Positions 1 to 10,836 of a stretch of DNA of 64,000 nt are shown one piece after another. The translations under genes and the position numbers were made by a program. The first letter of the stretch is position 1; each line of letters starts with the position of its first letter. The DNA comes from Cochliopodium minus (Eukaryota > Discosea > Himatismenida > Cochliopodiidae), in assembly GCA_024220525.1 (NCBI GenBank), contig JAMYWO010000003.1, positions 261,477 to 325,476 on the forward strand, given 5' to 3'. Below the pieces are notes generated by a model. The model was given only the letters and a program-made list of their open reading frames with translations, was not told the DNA's origin and made no database searches.

Positions 1-1
1 T

Positions 2-406
2 CCGAAAGAAGAATCTTCGGTTGACGATGTTTGTGAGTTGGACACCCTCTTTAGCTCCGAAAATGTTGTTTCTTACTTTGGGAAAAAGATAGATCTGAAA
101 AACCATGTTAATTTGCTCAAAAAAGAAAACATTTTCAAAATTTCTCATTTAATCAAACTATCTGAACAAGATTGGAAAAATTTATATGAAAAGGGTTTCA
201 GTATTGGTGCTAAACTATTTTTGTTAGATTTATCTTCTGATTTGGAGAAGAAAACTCAGAAAGAAGAAAGAAAAATATATAGAGAAAGAAGAACTCCTGC
301 TTCTCCTCTTCAACAAGATGTCCAGAATGAGAATCCTCTTTATGGAAAACAAAGACCAAACAGCCAAGACTTTGACCCATTCAAAGATTATTTTAATTAT
401 CATTAA
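2..406 (+). CDS. SAM-like domain protein, 3' end only (partial at window start)
   Basis: The reading frame is open from base 2 to a TAA ending at 406, so the start lies upstream of the window. The visible 134 residues hold a helical segment (LKKENIFKISHLIKLSEQDW, then a GFSIGAKLFLLDL stretch) with the spacing of sterile-alpha-motif-type helix bundles, followed by a charged Lys/Glu/Arg linker and a Pro/Asn-rich C-terminus ending in Tyr-His. The first in-frame ATG is not near the beginning, consistent with an internal start of the fragment. Function is unknown; SAM domains usually mediate protein or RNA binding. It converges on the minus-strand gene that ends at 526. Confidence 0.6.
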   Translation, partial: PKEESSVDDVCELDTLFSSENVVSYFGKKIDLKNHVNLLKKENIFKISHLIKLSEQDWKNLYEKGFSIGAKLFLLDLSSDLEKKTQKEERKIYRERRTPASPLQQDVQNENPLYGKQRPNSQDFDPFKDYFNYH

Positions 407-525
407 TAATAAATTAGATAAAATTAAAAAATAAAAAATTAAAAAATTATTTTTCCAAAAAATTAAAAAATTAAAAAAATTACAAAAAATAAATAAGTTT
501 TTTTTAATTAAAAATTTTCTTTTTT

Positions 526-3500
526 TTAAACAGATATTGCTACATAATTTATTTCTCCCAAAGACTTTTTAACAAAGTTCCAAACAGTGGAACAATACTT
601 ATTGTCCAACAAATCAAAACGAAATATCAAACAAGGTAAGTTAGAAATTGAAAAGTTGTCAGTCAAACTATTGAGATCATAAGAAGAGTTGTTGATACAG
701 TGCAAAACTAAAATTTTCTCAGAAAAATTATTTTCAACAATGAATGTGGAAATCTCCTTCTCGTAGTAATCGTTCTCCTTTATCATACATTTGCAAGAGT
801 TGCAGTGGAAATGGTAAGGTTCTTCTTCGTTATCAAGGTTTAGCTTACTAAAAACTTCTTCCAATAGAAAATACTTATCAAATTTTTTGATTTCACTATC
901 GCCTTTGTAAAAAAATAAAAATAAGATCAAAAAATGAAAAAAAAAATGAAAAAATAAAAATAAAAATTTTACATTTTTTGCATACATAAAAATCAACTCT
1001 TTGATTGACGGAATTCATCAAAATATTCCCGCTTAGAAGCAAAGGTTTAGAAACAGGAGTCTGATCGAACAAAGAAAACAAGTTGGGCAAAAAGGAGATA
1101 GTGAAAATATCTTCTTTGGGGAAAAACTCTTGCATTTGAAAACAACCCTCCTTTTCAACATCTTTCTCACTTGATAATTTTTTAATGATAAAAAAAGATG
1201 AGAAATTAAAAAAAGAATATTATCTTAAATATTTTCTTACGTGGAAGTGACTTCGGTGAATGAATCAGCAAAAGCAACAATATATTTTTTATTCTCTACA
1301 TCAAAAGAAGCATCCACAATAACATTTTTGAAAGAGACACCAGTGTTGGGAAGGAAAAAGGAGAGATCAGACCGTTTCTGAGAAGAAAAATACAAGAAGA
1401 CGCAAAAATCGACCATTGTTTCCTCATAAAGATCCACCTTCAAACACAAAAAAAAAAGTTGGTTGTCCTTCGTTGTAGAAACAGCAAAGTTTTTGCAAGA
1501 AAAATTATTGAAAACAATTTTCCCGCCAAAATTTTTTCTAAGAAAATTTTTTTTGGGTTTTTTTATGTTAAAAGATGAAAAGTTATTTGAAATGTTTGAA
1601 ATATTGAAAGAAATATTCATAGTAGTATTATTGTTGTTAGAGGAAGTATCGTGGATGTTCTTCGTTGTTTTCCGGGTTGGGAAGGAGAGTTCGCTGCTGT
1701 TGTTGGGAGTTTGTCCATTTGTGTTTGGTTGGTGAATGTGAACTCGAAAACTTTTTGATTTGTTTGTTAGACACAAAGACTTAATAATGAGCTTTGTATC
1801 CTTTATAAAAACAAAAAATATCAAAATAATAAAAACAAAAAATAAATAATAAAAAAAAAAAAACAAAATATAAAATAATAAAAAATAAAAATAAAAAAAT
1901 AAAAATAAAAATTTTGAAATTGAAAATTTACAAAGGAGATTTTTTTGAAAGAAAGATTGAAATCAAAAATGTTATTTGTTTTCTTTAAGGAAATTTTGGA
2001 GCCTGAAATGGAGAGGAAAGGTAGGCGGGAATTCTCACGAGAAAGAGGTTCTGAGGGTCTTTCACCAAGAATGAAAATCCTCTCCGCCCTCACCTCCTAC
2101 ATAGAGCTTGATTATTTCTCCTTTATTTGATTATTACCCGAAACTTTTTTAAAAATAAATATTTAAAATAAAAAAATAAAATAAAATTAAAAATAAAATT
2201 TGAAATTTGAAAATAAAATACAAATAAAAAAATAAAAAATAAAAAATAAAAAAATAAAAATAAAAAATAAAAATAAAAAAATAAAAAATAAAAAATAAAA
2301 ATAAAAATAAAAAAATAAAAATAAAAATAATAAATTACTGATTGAAATTTGGAAGTGTCATTGAAGAGATAAATGGGAGTGAAGGGAGTAAGTTGATGGA
2401 GAATCTCAGTGTTCTCATGCAAGAACTGGTTGTAGAAATAATCTTCATAAGGAGCAGTCTTGTTGAAGTGAGCCAAATATTCCAACTTCCGAGCAGGAGA
2501 AGAAAGGAAAGACAAAGAAGATTTAACGAGAGAAAAATGGTGAATTTTTTCTTCGAAAATTTCTTCGGAAAATTCCAAAATTTCGAAATTTGTGTCGCAA
2601 ATGAGAAAATGAGGAGAAAGGGAAGGAGGTGTTGTTTGTTGTGAAGTTTGGCTGTTGGAGGGGAGGGGAGAGATGGGGGAGAAGGAGGAGGGGGAGCAGT
2701 AGATTTTGAGGGAGAGGCCTTTTTGGGTGGGGAGGCTGGAGAGGCTGGACTTTTTGATGTAGATGAGCACAAAGTCTTCTTTTTTAAGGTGAAAAGTGGT
2801 GTTGTGATCATTACTTTTTCCAATGATATCACTCACGTTCTTATCGTTATTTTTAACATTAAATTCATCTTCAACATTATTCACAATCTCCTCCACAAAA
2901 TCATTTTTATCATTAAAACCATTGATGTTATTAATATTATCATTTACATTATCATTTATTTCATTTTTTACATTATCTTTTATTTCATTTTTTACACAAT
3001 CTTTTTCTTGGGAGGTTTGTTGGACGAGGCATTCGAAGCAGATAAAGTTGGAGTTGGACTGCACTCTCATGTCCATTATGATCACTACTATCCAATTCTC
3101 TTTGCTATTGTCCTTTCTCAACGCCTCCAACTTACTCCTTAAAGGTCCCATTTTAAAAACTTTTCAAATAAAAAAAATCAAAAAATCAAAAATGAAATTA
3201 AGTTAAAAATAAAAAATAAAAAATAAAAAATAAAAAAATAAAAAAATATAATATTCAAATAATTTTTACGTTTTCTTTTTGTAGTGCTAGAAAGAGAAGG
3301 ATTGTTGATGGACATAAATTTAACCCTATCACTTTTGGAACCACTGTTGGAACTCAAGAAAAAGTCTTTGATGTCATCTTCGTTGTCGCTGTAATGGGAA
3401 ATGGAGTCACTGTTGATTTTGGAAATAAAGGGGGTGATATTCACGTCGTCCTCTTCAATCTCTTCCTCCTCCTTCTTCTTCTTTATAATTGAAAATGTTT

Positions 3501-5160
3501 TAAACGGTGATGTGTCTCGTTTTTTAGAAGGACTTTTTGTAAAAAAAATAAAATTTGAAACAAAATAAAATAATGAAATCATAATAATGAATATTAAAAA
3601 ATTTTGAAATGAAAAATTTTTTAAATCAAAAAAAAAAGTAAAAAATTTTGAAATCAAAAAATATTTAAATCAAAAAAGTAAAAAATTTTTAAAAGACAAA
3701 TAAAATTTTAAAAAATATAAACAAAAAAACTAAAAAAATTTTCTTTACATGCTTGTATCTTTAGCGTATGAGGGAGAAAACTTTCTTTTGGGAGAAGTAT
3801 CAGGAGTTTTTTCGACAATGTTCTCAACAAAATTGAGATTACTCTTGCTCCCATTATGGATGTTATTGTGGCTGAGTGCATGAAAGTCATTAGTAGCAAG
3901 AGTAACATTATTATTATCGGAATGAATATCTTCGTTGGGAATAAAATTTTGAGGAGAAATATCCAAATTGGGAGAATGTGCACTGATGTCATCACTGTTC
4001 TCTATTTTAGGAGAAAGACCATTATTCGAAAAATGAAAAGACTTGATGGGAGTACAATTAAAATCTTCATCGTTGATATCTTCCAAGTCGGGTTTTTGTT
4101 TATTCACACTATGGTTACTGTTAAAAGAAAAGTTTTTGTTGAGGCTGTTCGTGTTGATGGAGTTATTATGAGCAGAATTATTTTTTTTGATGCTCTCCAC
4201 CCTCTTTTTGATGTCCAAGAAGAAATCATCATCATCATCGATTATCTCTTCGTTCAAATGATGCCCATTGCTGAGAGAGCTGTTCATCCCACTCCCTCTT
4301 TTGTTTCTGATCCGATTGTTATTATTTTTTTTGTTATTGCTCTTCTTTATGGTGCTTTGCCCATTTGTATAATTATTGCTATTATTAATGTTGTTGCTGG
4401 TATTGATTCTGAACGATACATTATTATTTTTCACTGAATCTGTTTTTTTTGTTGTGATATCTTCGTCATCTTCCGAGGTGGAGAAGATCTGTTCTACGTC
4501 ATCGTGTTTGATCTTTTTCTGGATGTTGAATACAGGTCTGGATGCTTTCTTGGTGCTGCTTCCCACATTTGATGCTGAATTATTCTTTGTTACAAATTTC
4601 ACTTTTGAAATTTTATCTGATTTTCTTTTCTCTTTGTTTTTCTTTTCATTTTTGGTTGCACTGGGTTGCAATACAAACATTTTCTTTTTCTTATCTGATG
4701 TTGTTATTTGGTGATATTCCATTATATCCCTCTCTTTACTTCTTGGTGGGCTGGGAGACCAATCATCCCCTTCATCATCATCGAATTCTACTTCTTTAAG
4801 TTTTGGTTTTTTATCCAACAGATAATCCAACTTTGATAAAAGATCATCTTCCTTATCCTTCTTTTCAATTTATGTATTATTTTTTATTGGGGTATATTAG
4901 TTTCATATGTTTCATATATTTGCTTTATAAGTTAATATTTTGATTACCTTTTCATTTGCCACTTTCTCATCAATATTTATAACTTTATTTTTTTTTGCTT
5001 CCTTCTTATTCTTTTCAATTCTCTTGTTATTTTGATTAATTTCAAGATTATTACTATTATTTTGAATATTATTGTTTTGAATTTGTTTTGAATTTGGTTC
5101 AATTTTTTTCTGTGGTGGATTATTCCTCTTTTTTGGCATTATCCATCCAGATTCATTCAT
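526..5160 (-). CDS. 1235-aa protein, disordered N-terminal half, C-terminal Cys4 zinc-ribbon-like segment (possible OB-fold protein)
   Basis: Eight exons join in phase: 5160-4948, 4860-3749, 3532-3270, 3159-2339, 2096-1932, 1800-1241, 1169-973, 902-526 (3708 nt). The acceptor of exon 2 could be three bases later. The start is MNESGWIMPKKRNNPP. Residues about 70-440 are Ser/Asn/Asp/Lys-rich with SP motifs and acidic patches. The middle holds a hydrophobic beta-like stretch (NWIVVIIMDMRVQSNSNFIC). The C-terminus has a Cys pair created across the last intron (VCKKC), about 32 residues, then a second pair (HCNSC), as in a zinc ribbon set in a beta barrel. RPA70-C, MEIOB and SHLD2-type proteins have this arrangement, but that link is inference from pattern only. 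No enzyme motif is visible. Confidence 0.7.
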
Positions 5161-5296
5161 TTTCTCTTATTAATTTCTTTTGTTGATTGAGAAAATTTTT
5201 CTTTGCTTCAATTTTTTTTTTATTTATTTTTTAAATTTTCTTCGTAAAATAAAAATAAATTTTTTTAAATTTTCTTCTCAAAATTTTGAAAAGAAT

Positions 5297-6793
5297 TTAA
5301 AAAAAATCATATATTCTTTGAGTAGATAAAGATAGTTTGATTTTCCTTTTTTCTTCTAGATAAATAAAAATGGAATCTTCATACTCGTAAAAGTTGTAAG
5401 GAGAAGTTGATAAAACATTAATGACCTGTTTATATTTTGAATTTTTATCAAAGGAAATGTGAAGATGAAGAACGTGAGGAGGGAGAAAAGAAAGGAAATC
5501 TACCAAAGGAAAAATAGGATAAGAGAAAAAATCAAATTCTTTAGATTTCTCTAATTGAGGACAATCAGTGATAACAACTTCAGTGATACATTTAGGAATT
5601 TTCCAGACATTAAAGTTGTTCTTTCTGTGGGAAGCAATCAAAGCTTCAGTGATTTTAGCATTGACACCAAGTTTCCTCAAAATGGGAAAGTCTCCTTCCT
5701 CGATTTCTTTCTTGAAAAGGTCCCACTCATGAAAATCATAAAGATGGGTATCAAGAAAAAAAGAATGTAAAGAAGGAGGCAATTTAGAATATTTAAAAAC
5801 AGAATGAATGTGGCCAATGGTGTAGAGCAAGTAAAGTTTTTTGACACTTAGAAGAGAGAGTACATCCACGTCTACTTCCGAGCAAGATAAACTCAATTTC
5901 TTGAGTCCTTTGAAGTTGGTAAGGTTGATGATTGTGTTCCTTTCTAATCGATCGTAGTAGAATAAGTTTACAAAGGGATGTTTTTTAAAATTGGGAGAAA
6001 TAACGATTTTCTTAATCTTTTTCATTTCTCCTCTCATTTCTAAATCAAAGAGTTGATTTTTTTGATCAACAATACCATCTTTGTTCACCCATGAGCTATG
6101 AATTAGTTTGAGTGTTGTTAGATTAACGCATCTTCTCAACAATTTCATGAATGTGTCTTTATTTGATAGAACAGGCAATGATAAAGAGGTTATATGATTT
6201 GGGATATACTTGATGGCATCTTCTTTATACATCTTGAAATTGCTTATATCTAATTTTGTTATTTTTTCATCTAATTGATTGAAGAGATGTCCATGTATCC
6301 TTCCTTCCAATGTCAATTTGGTCAAATTTTTAGGCAATTTGAATATCGCTACTTCCGTTAAGGAAGGTACACATGTCAAGCTTTTTAAATTAATACATCT
6401 GTTAACAAACATTAGTACTTCCATCAAAGGATCCCCGTATTTTATCTTTAAATTTAAAATGAAATTCTCTATTATCAATTTTTCAAATTTCTTACAGGTC
6501 CTTCTCAATGATGAATAGTCCATCTTTGAGATATAAGAGAATATATATTTCCATAACACGTTTGGAAGTATGTTTGGAGAAAAATATTCTTTCGATGTTG
6601 TCCAACATAAGTCTTGTTTCTTGGATGATGATTCCTCCATATGATTCATTTCACATAATTTTCTTTTATTGCTTGAATTCAGTACCTCTTCTTTTTTAGA
6701 TGACCATCCATCTTCTATTTTATCAACCATTTCATCGAAATCGAGTTCATAGTCAAAATCATCAAGATTATTATCTCCTCTTTCTTCAAACAT
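5297..6793 (-). CDS. F-box / LRR-like protein
   Basis: A single exon of 498 codons. The start chosen is the ATG of MFEERGDNN; an upstream in-frame ATG at 6829 sits in A/T-rich leader and adds only 12 residues. After an acidic N-terminus, an F-box is visible at about residues 75-115 (ILPNVLWKYIFSYI, then SSLRRTCKKF). The rest is a series of irregular leucine-rich units (NLTKLTLEG, KITKLDISNF, HITSLSLPVL, NLTTLKLIHSS, GLKKLSLSCSEV). By family knowledge, F-box/LRR proteins are substrate receptors of SCF ubiquitin ligases: the F-box binds Skp1 and the LRRs bind the target. The target is unknown. It is one of the few intronless genes here. Confidence 0.85.
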   Translation of the reverse strand: MFEERGDNNLDDFDYELDFDEMVDKIEDGWSSKKEEVLNSSNKRKLCEMNHMEESSSKKQDLCWTTSKEYFSPNILPNVLWKYIFSYISKMDYSSLRRTCKKFEKLIIENFILNLKIKYGDPLMEVLMFVNRCINLKSLTCVPSLTEVAIFKLPKNLTKLTLEGRIHGHLFNQLDEKITKLDISNFKMYKEDAIKYIPNHITSLSLPVLSNKDTFMKLLRRCVNLTTLKLIHSSWVNKDGIVDQKNQLFDLEMRGEMKKIKKIVISPNFKKHPFVNLFYYDRLERNTIINLTNFKGLKKLSLSCSEVDVDVLSLLSVKKLYLLYTIGHIHSVFKYSKLPPSLHSFFLDTHLYDFHEWDLFKKEIEEGDFPILRKLGVNAKITEALIASHRKNNFNVWKIPKCITEVVITDCPQLEKSKEFDFFSYPIFPLVDFLSFLPPHVLHLHISFDKNSKYKQVINVLSTSPYNFYEYEDSIFIYLEEKRKIKLSLSTQRIYDFF

Positions 6794-7044
6794 TTTTTTT
6801 TTTTTTACTTTTGAATAAAAATTTATCATTTGTTGTTTTTGAAATTGGAAAAGTTGTTATAAATTCATTCTTTGATGGTTGAATCAAAAACTTTAATTTT
6901 GAGAATCATATACTTTATTTCCATGGTAATTTAATTTGGCTAAAAATAAAAATGAGAACCCAAAAAAGTACTTATTCTCAGTTGTATCATCCAAATCATC
7001 ACAATTATCTTGAACATCACCTATAACCATCGATTGGAAGTATC

Positions 7045-7416
7045 TTGAAGTATTATATGTTTCTTTTGTATGTATTGTTTGTTGAGTATCAATGGATATG
7101 TCATTTTGAATCATTACATTGGTGTTATTTTCAGCAAATTCCTATCGGGAAGATTTATATTCACTATTGGAGTGTAATAGCAATCTTTATAAACCATTTA
7201 TTTGTGCAATGGATTGATATTGATTTGAATTCTTTCTATTACATCCAAACTATTTTCAAAGGTAGTTCTTTGATTATTTATTTGGGAGCTATTATGGTAA
7301 TATATTACATCATGGATAATGATGGTATTGTAAAAATTAATCATATTTTGGAAGAATATCGATCACAAATGAGAAATGAAAATTCTTTTCTATTTTCTTT
7401 TTTCCCAAATAATTAA
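7045..7416 (+). CDS. Possible small membrane protein (strand and 5' end uncertain)
   Basis: An open frame of about 120 codons ends in TAA at 7416. The first real ATG is near 7057; a splice-acceptor-like TTATTTTCAG at about 7132 could instead make this a 3' exon. The product would have two or three hydrophobic segments (about residues 1-12, 40-55, 70-88) and a hydrophilic C-terminus (NDGIVKINHILEEYRSQM). The complementary strand also reads as hydrophilic coding-like sequence in pieces (NNTNVMIQNDISIDTQQT), so the gene could lie on the minus strand. I cannot settle this without transcripts. No family recognised. Confidence 0.35.
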   Translation: MKYYMFLLYVLFVEYQWICHFESLHWCYFQQIPIGKIYIHYWSVIAIFINHLFVQWIDIDLNSFYYIQTIFKGSSLIIYLGAIMVIYYIMDNDGIVKINHILEEYRSQMRNENSFLFSFFPNN

Positions 7417-7562
7417 TTCTCCCTTTAAACATTCATTGGTTATAATAAGAAATGATTATGGGAAAACTTGAAAAGATCAAAATAGGAGAAATTGTTTGAT
7501 AGTATTCAAATAAACTCAATTTATAAAATAAATAAAAAAAATCTGTTTAAATTATAAAAACA

Positions 7563-8808
7563 ATGTTCAATTGGGCATTTGGAAATAATAATAATAACAC
7601 AACTACTCCACAACCAGAAGTTGATGATGGAAAACCTTCTATTCGAGGATATAAACTTTTTATAGATGAAGACTTTGATAAATTCATCAATCTTTGTGAA
7701 TCTGATGGACCTGAATGGATTGAATGTAGCAAGACTGATACTTTAAGAATCACCAGAAGACCTGATCCTGAACAAAGAACATCTATCGATATCATTCGTG
7801 TCCAAGCAACTTTAGATGTTGATCCTGAGACTGTAGTTGAAGTATTGGAAAATTCAAATTTTAGAAAGGAATGGGATGAAAAATTGTTGAAAAATGGATT
7901 GATTGAGAAATTGGATGAATCAAACAATATAAAGTAAAAAAAAAAAACATTGAATATCTTTTAAATATATATATTTTTGATCTGTTGTTTTAAATAAGAA
8001 CTGATACGCTTTAATTTAAATTTTTAATTCACAATCCATTTTCCTCTTATAGTTATTATGCTGGAGCTGCACCATCCCCTTTATCAAATGTAATAAAAAA
8101 AATATTTTTTTTGCAAAATATAAAATTATTAAGCTTTTGAAGAATATATTTGATGAAATTCAGAACAACAAACTTAATTTTCCTTTGATATTAATCATAT
8201 TTCTTTTTGAACTGATCATTATATTCTATTTTTTGGACAGAGAGATTTTGTCACACAAAAATCACATAAATATTTGTATAAAGAAAAAAGACAATGGGTG
8301 ATGTTCAATAGAAGTGTTACTCATGAAAAAGTTCCTGAAAAAGTGGGATTTGTAAGAGCACATTCTTTTGGAACCGGAAATTTTGTTAAAGAAAATGAAA
8401 ATGGAAAGGCCTTTGTGACATATATTGCACAAGCAGATCTAAAAGGATGGGTAAATAATTTTTTTTTTTTCATTTTTGAAATTATACATTTAATTAAAGA
8501 TAAATCAGCTATAATATTCATTATATATGATTTATATATCTAATCTTGATCCATTTATATGACTTGATTTGATAATTCTTTTTATATTCGTTTTTATCTC
8601 GACAAAATATATTTTTTTTTTTTTTATATTTATTCGAAACTTTATCAATAAATAGATTCCTGGTTGGGCTGTTTCATGGGCTACTTCCATGACTGGTCCT
8701 CAGTTGATGGCAAACTTGGAAAATGCATGTAAAAAATTCCCTGAATGGAAAAAAAATAATCCAGTGAACACACCAGTATATTTTTTTTCTGAAGATGAAA
8801 AAAAATAA
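7563..8808 (+). CDS. START domain lipid-binding protein
   Basis: Four exons join in phase: 7563-7933, 8053-8089, 8241-8450, 8656-8808 (256 residues). After an Asn/Thr-rich leader the whole protein is a START fold: START-like features are DGPEWIECSKTDTLRITRR, the VDPETVVEVLENSNFRKEWD helix and strand, YYAGAAPSPLS, the catalytic-loop-like RDFVTQKSHKYLY, and a C-terminal helix (SMTGPQLMANLENACKKF). START domains bind and transfer phospholipids, sterols or ceramide in a hydrophobic tunnel. Here there is no targeting signal or membrane segment, so a soluble cytosolic lipid carrier is likely. The ligand cannot be read from sequence. Small stand-alone START proteins are common in amoebae. Confidence 0.9.
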
Positions 8809-9208
8809 AATGATTTTTTTCTTATTGCCGCTTTTTTTTTGTCTAAAATAAATTAATAATCAAAAGTATCAACAACAATAACTATTGATTTAATATACAA
8901 TTAATATTCACATTAAAATTTATCTTAATTAGATGTGTAATTGATTTTTAAAAGAATAAATGACATTTCATTTTTTAAATTTTTTTTGATATATCAGATG
9001 TTCAGCATTTATTCCATTTTTAAAAAAAATTTATTCAAATGAACCAAATATTTTTAACACGAATATCTGCCAAATTGATTTCGAATCTTTGTTCATAGAA
9101 AAATATTCCAATCTAAAAAAAAAAATTTTAAATTCAAACATTCCTATTTTTTCCGTAAAATACAGAAAATAAAGAAAAAAAATTTGTTCCCAAAGAAAGA
9201 AGCTCAGA
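8809..9208. other. Intergenic A/T-rich spacer
   Basis: A 400-base spacer between the START gene and the first Cys-module gene. Only short interrupted frames and A/T runs are present; I see no RNA gene or repeat. Confidence 0.5.
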
Positions 9209-10074
9209 ATGAATATTAAATGCCCAATTTGTAAAATTGATAGATTAGAAAATCCCAAGAAGTTTAGAAATTCAAACATAAAATGTATTGATTGCAACAA
9301 TTTTATTAAGGAATCAAAAAGAAGAAAACAAATTACGGGAAAATGTACAACATGCATACACAACAAAATTGATAATCCTCTTAAATTTAGGTTTTTTTTT
9401 ATTTATAAACAAAAGAGATGTTTTTTAATCTTTTCAATGTTTTTTTTTTGAATCAAATTTAGGTCTGGTAACTTACAATGTAACGATTGTCTGGAGAAGA
9501 TATTAAATAGATACAGAAATAATTTGAAAAAAGGAAATTGCAAGAGCTGTACCAATAATCGAAACACCGATCCTCACAAATTCAAGAATGAAACAATAAA
9601 ATCATGTAACGATTGTATAGTAAAACAAAAGGTAAGTTAAATATTCTGAAATTTATATATTTTAATTTTGAAATACAAATAAAAAAAAAAATATAGCTTT
9701 ACCATCAAAACAAGAAGAGAATAAATGAAAGAGAAAATAAAAAGAAATCATCATACCCAAATAAAAGAATAAATTTGAATCATACGAAAGGTATAATTTC
9801 TTCCTTCAAATCCCTTCCTTTTGATTAATTAATAATCCTTTCCTTCATAGACATTTTGTCAAATATTTCTGTTGATCAGCAAAAAGATTTGAAGAAAGAA
9901 ATAATAAAGGGAGATAATCAAATCAACAAACAAAATGATATAACAGAAATAAATAGGGATGAACGATCAAAAGATTTGAATTCAGACCTCCAAATAGAAA
10001 ATTTGATAAAGGGAAAAGAGCTTCATTTTTTTGAATTTATATTTGCTGTGTCTGAAAGAATAAATGATTTATGA
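9209..10074 (+). CDS. Triple CxxC-module protein, copy A (putative zinc-binding repeat protein)
   Basis: Four exons in phase: 9209-9390, 9463-9631, 9697-9790, 9851-10074 (222 residues). Three tandem modules follow the pattern C-x2-C, 17-18 residues with a central [KD]xP.KF[RK], then C-x2-C: CPICKIDRLENPKKF..CIDC, CTTCIHNKIDNPLKF..CNDC and CKSCTNNRNTDPHKF..CNDC. The spacing suggests each module binds one zinc ion through four cysteines. A Lys-rich linker (LYHQNKKRIN) and an acidic/hydrophobic tail ending near FEFIFAVSERINDL follow. I do not recognise a named family. A close paralog with the same exon pattern is at 52247-53100, and a more distant one starts at 10837. The basic linker would fit nucleic-acid binding, which is inference. 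Confidence 0.8.
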
Positions 10075-10419
10075 ACAATTAAAATTTTTTTGATTGGTAT
10101 GAAATCTGCTTCTTTCAAACATAATCTGTTCACTCAAATTAAAAATTTGAATTGAAAATTTTTAAAATTTTTTTTTATAATTTTTATATGAGCATAATAA
10201 TATATTACATCATAGATTTGAGAATGTTCCGAAGGAGATGTTTTCTTTCACTTTTTACCAGCCATGGATAGAATTGAAATTTCCTTTTCAAAAAAAATAG
10301 AATTTAATTTCCTAAAAATGATTTATTAAAAACAAAGTCCAGATTGGATGATTAATAAGGTTTTTAAAATTTAAAATATCTTTAATTTCTATTCTTTCTT
10401 TTGCTTTCAACATAATAGC
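10075..10419. other. Intergenic A/T-rich spacer
   Basis: About 345 bases between copy A and the decayed copy; no gene seen, only interrupted short frames. Confidence 0.4.
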
Positions 10420-10715
10420 TGAAGAACAAGGGAAAATATCTTCAATACAATGAGAACAGGTTCTTCAATCAATTAGACTTTCCAAAAGAATAGAAGTTAA
10501 AAAGCCCAAAGCAGATTTCATTTTAAGAGACTTTTTGTAGATTCAATCATAATTTGTTAGAAAAAGACGATTTCACATGCTTCGACTTTGATCAGACAAA
10601 AGGAACTCCTTGGTTAAAGAGATAAATTTTTAATTTTTAAAGGAAACAAAGCAGATGTTCTAAACTAACATGAGTTTGAAATAAATTTTGATGATTTTTT
10701 TTTTATGTTATGAAT
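10420..10715 (+). pseudogene. Decayed 3' end of a CxxC-module gene
   Basis: No open frame, but the DNA aligns by eye with the last exon of the next gene (11369-11781). Shared stretches in the same order are TTCCAAAAGA, GAAAAAGA-GATTTC, ATCAGACAAA-GGAA, AACTCCTT/CTCCTTGGTTAA and GAAATAAATTTTGAT just before the end. The counterpart protein tail reads EKEDFFKYCDLDQT...FEINFDF; here frameshifts and stops break it. The Cys modules themselves are not preserved upstream. This is best read as a relic of a tandem duplication within the cluster; limits are approximate. Confidence 0.6.
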
Positions 10716-10836
10716 ATTTGACACCATTTCAAAAAAATTAAAAAAAAAAATTGAAAGATCTAGCTTTTCTTTTTATTAAGTAACAGATTCAAGTATTCAA
10801 TCTTGACAATTACAGCATAAAATATTCTTCAAAAAG

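Noticed and set aside
2335-2832. Pro/Ser-rich minus-strand frame of 165 codons
   Set aside because: Out-of-frame shadow of the 1235-aa gene, whose frame is supported by in-phase junctions on both sides.
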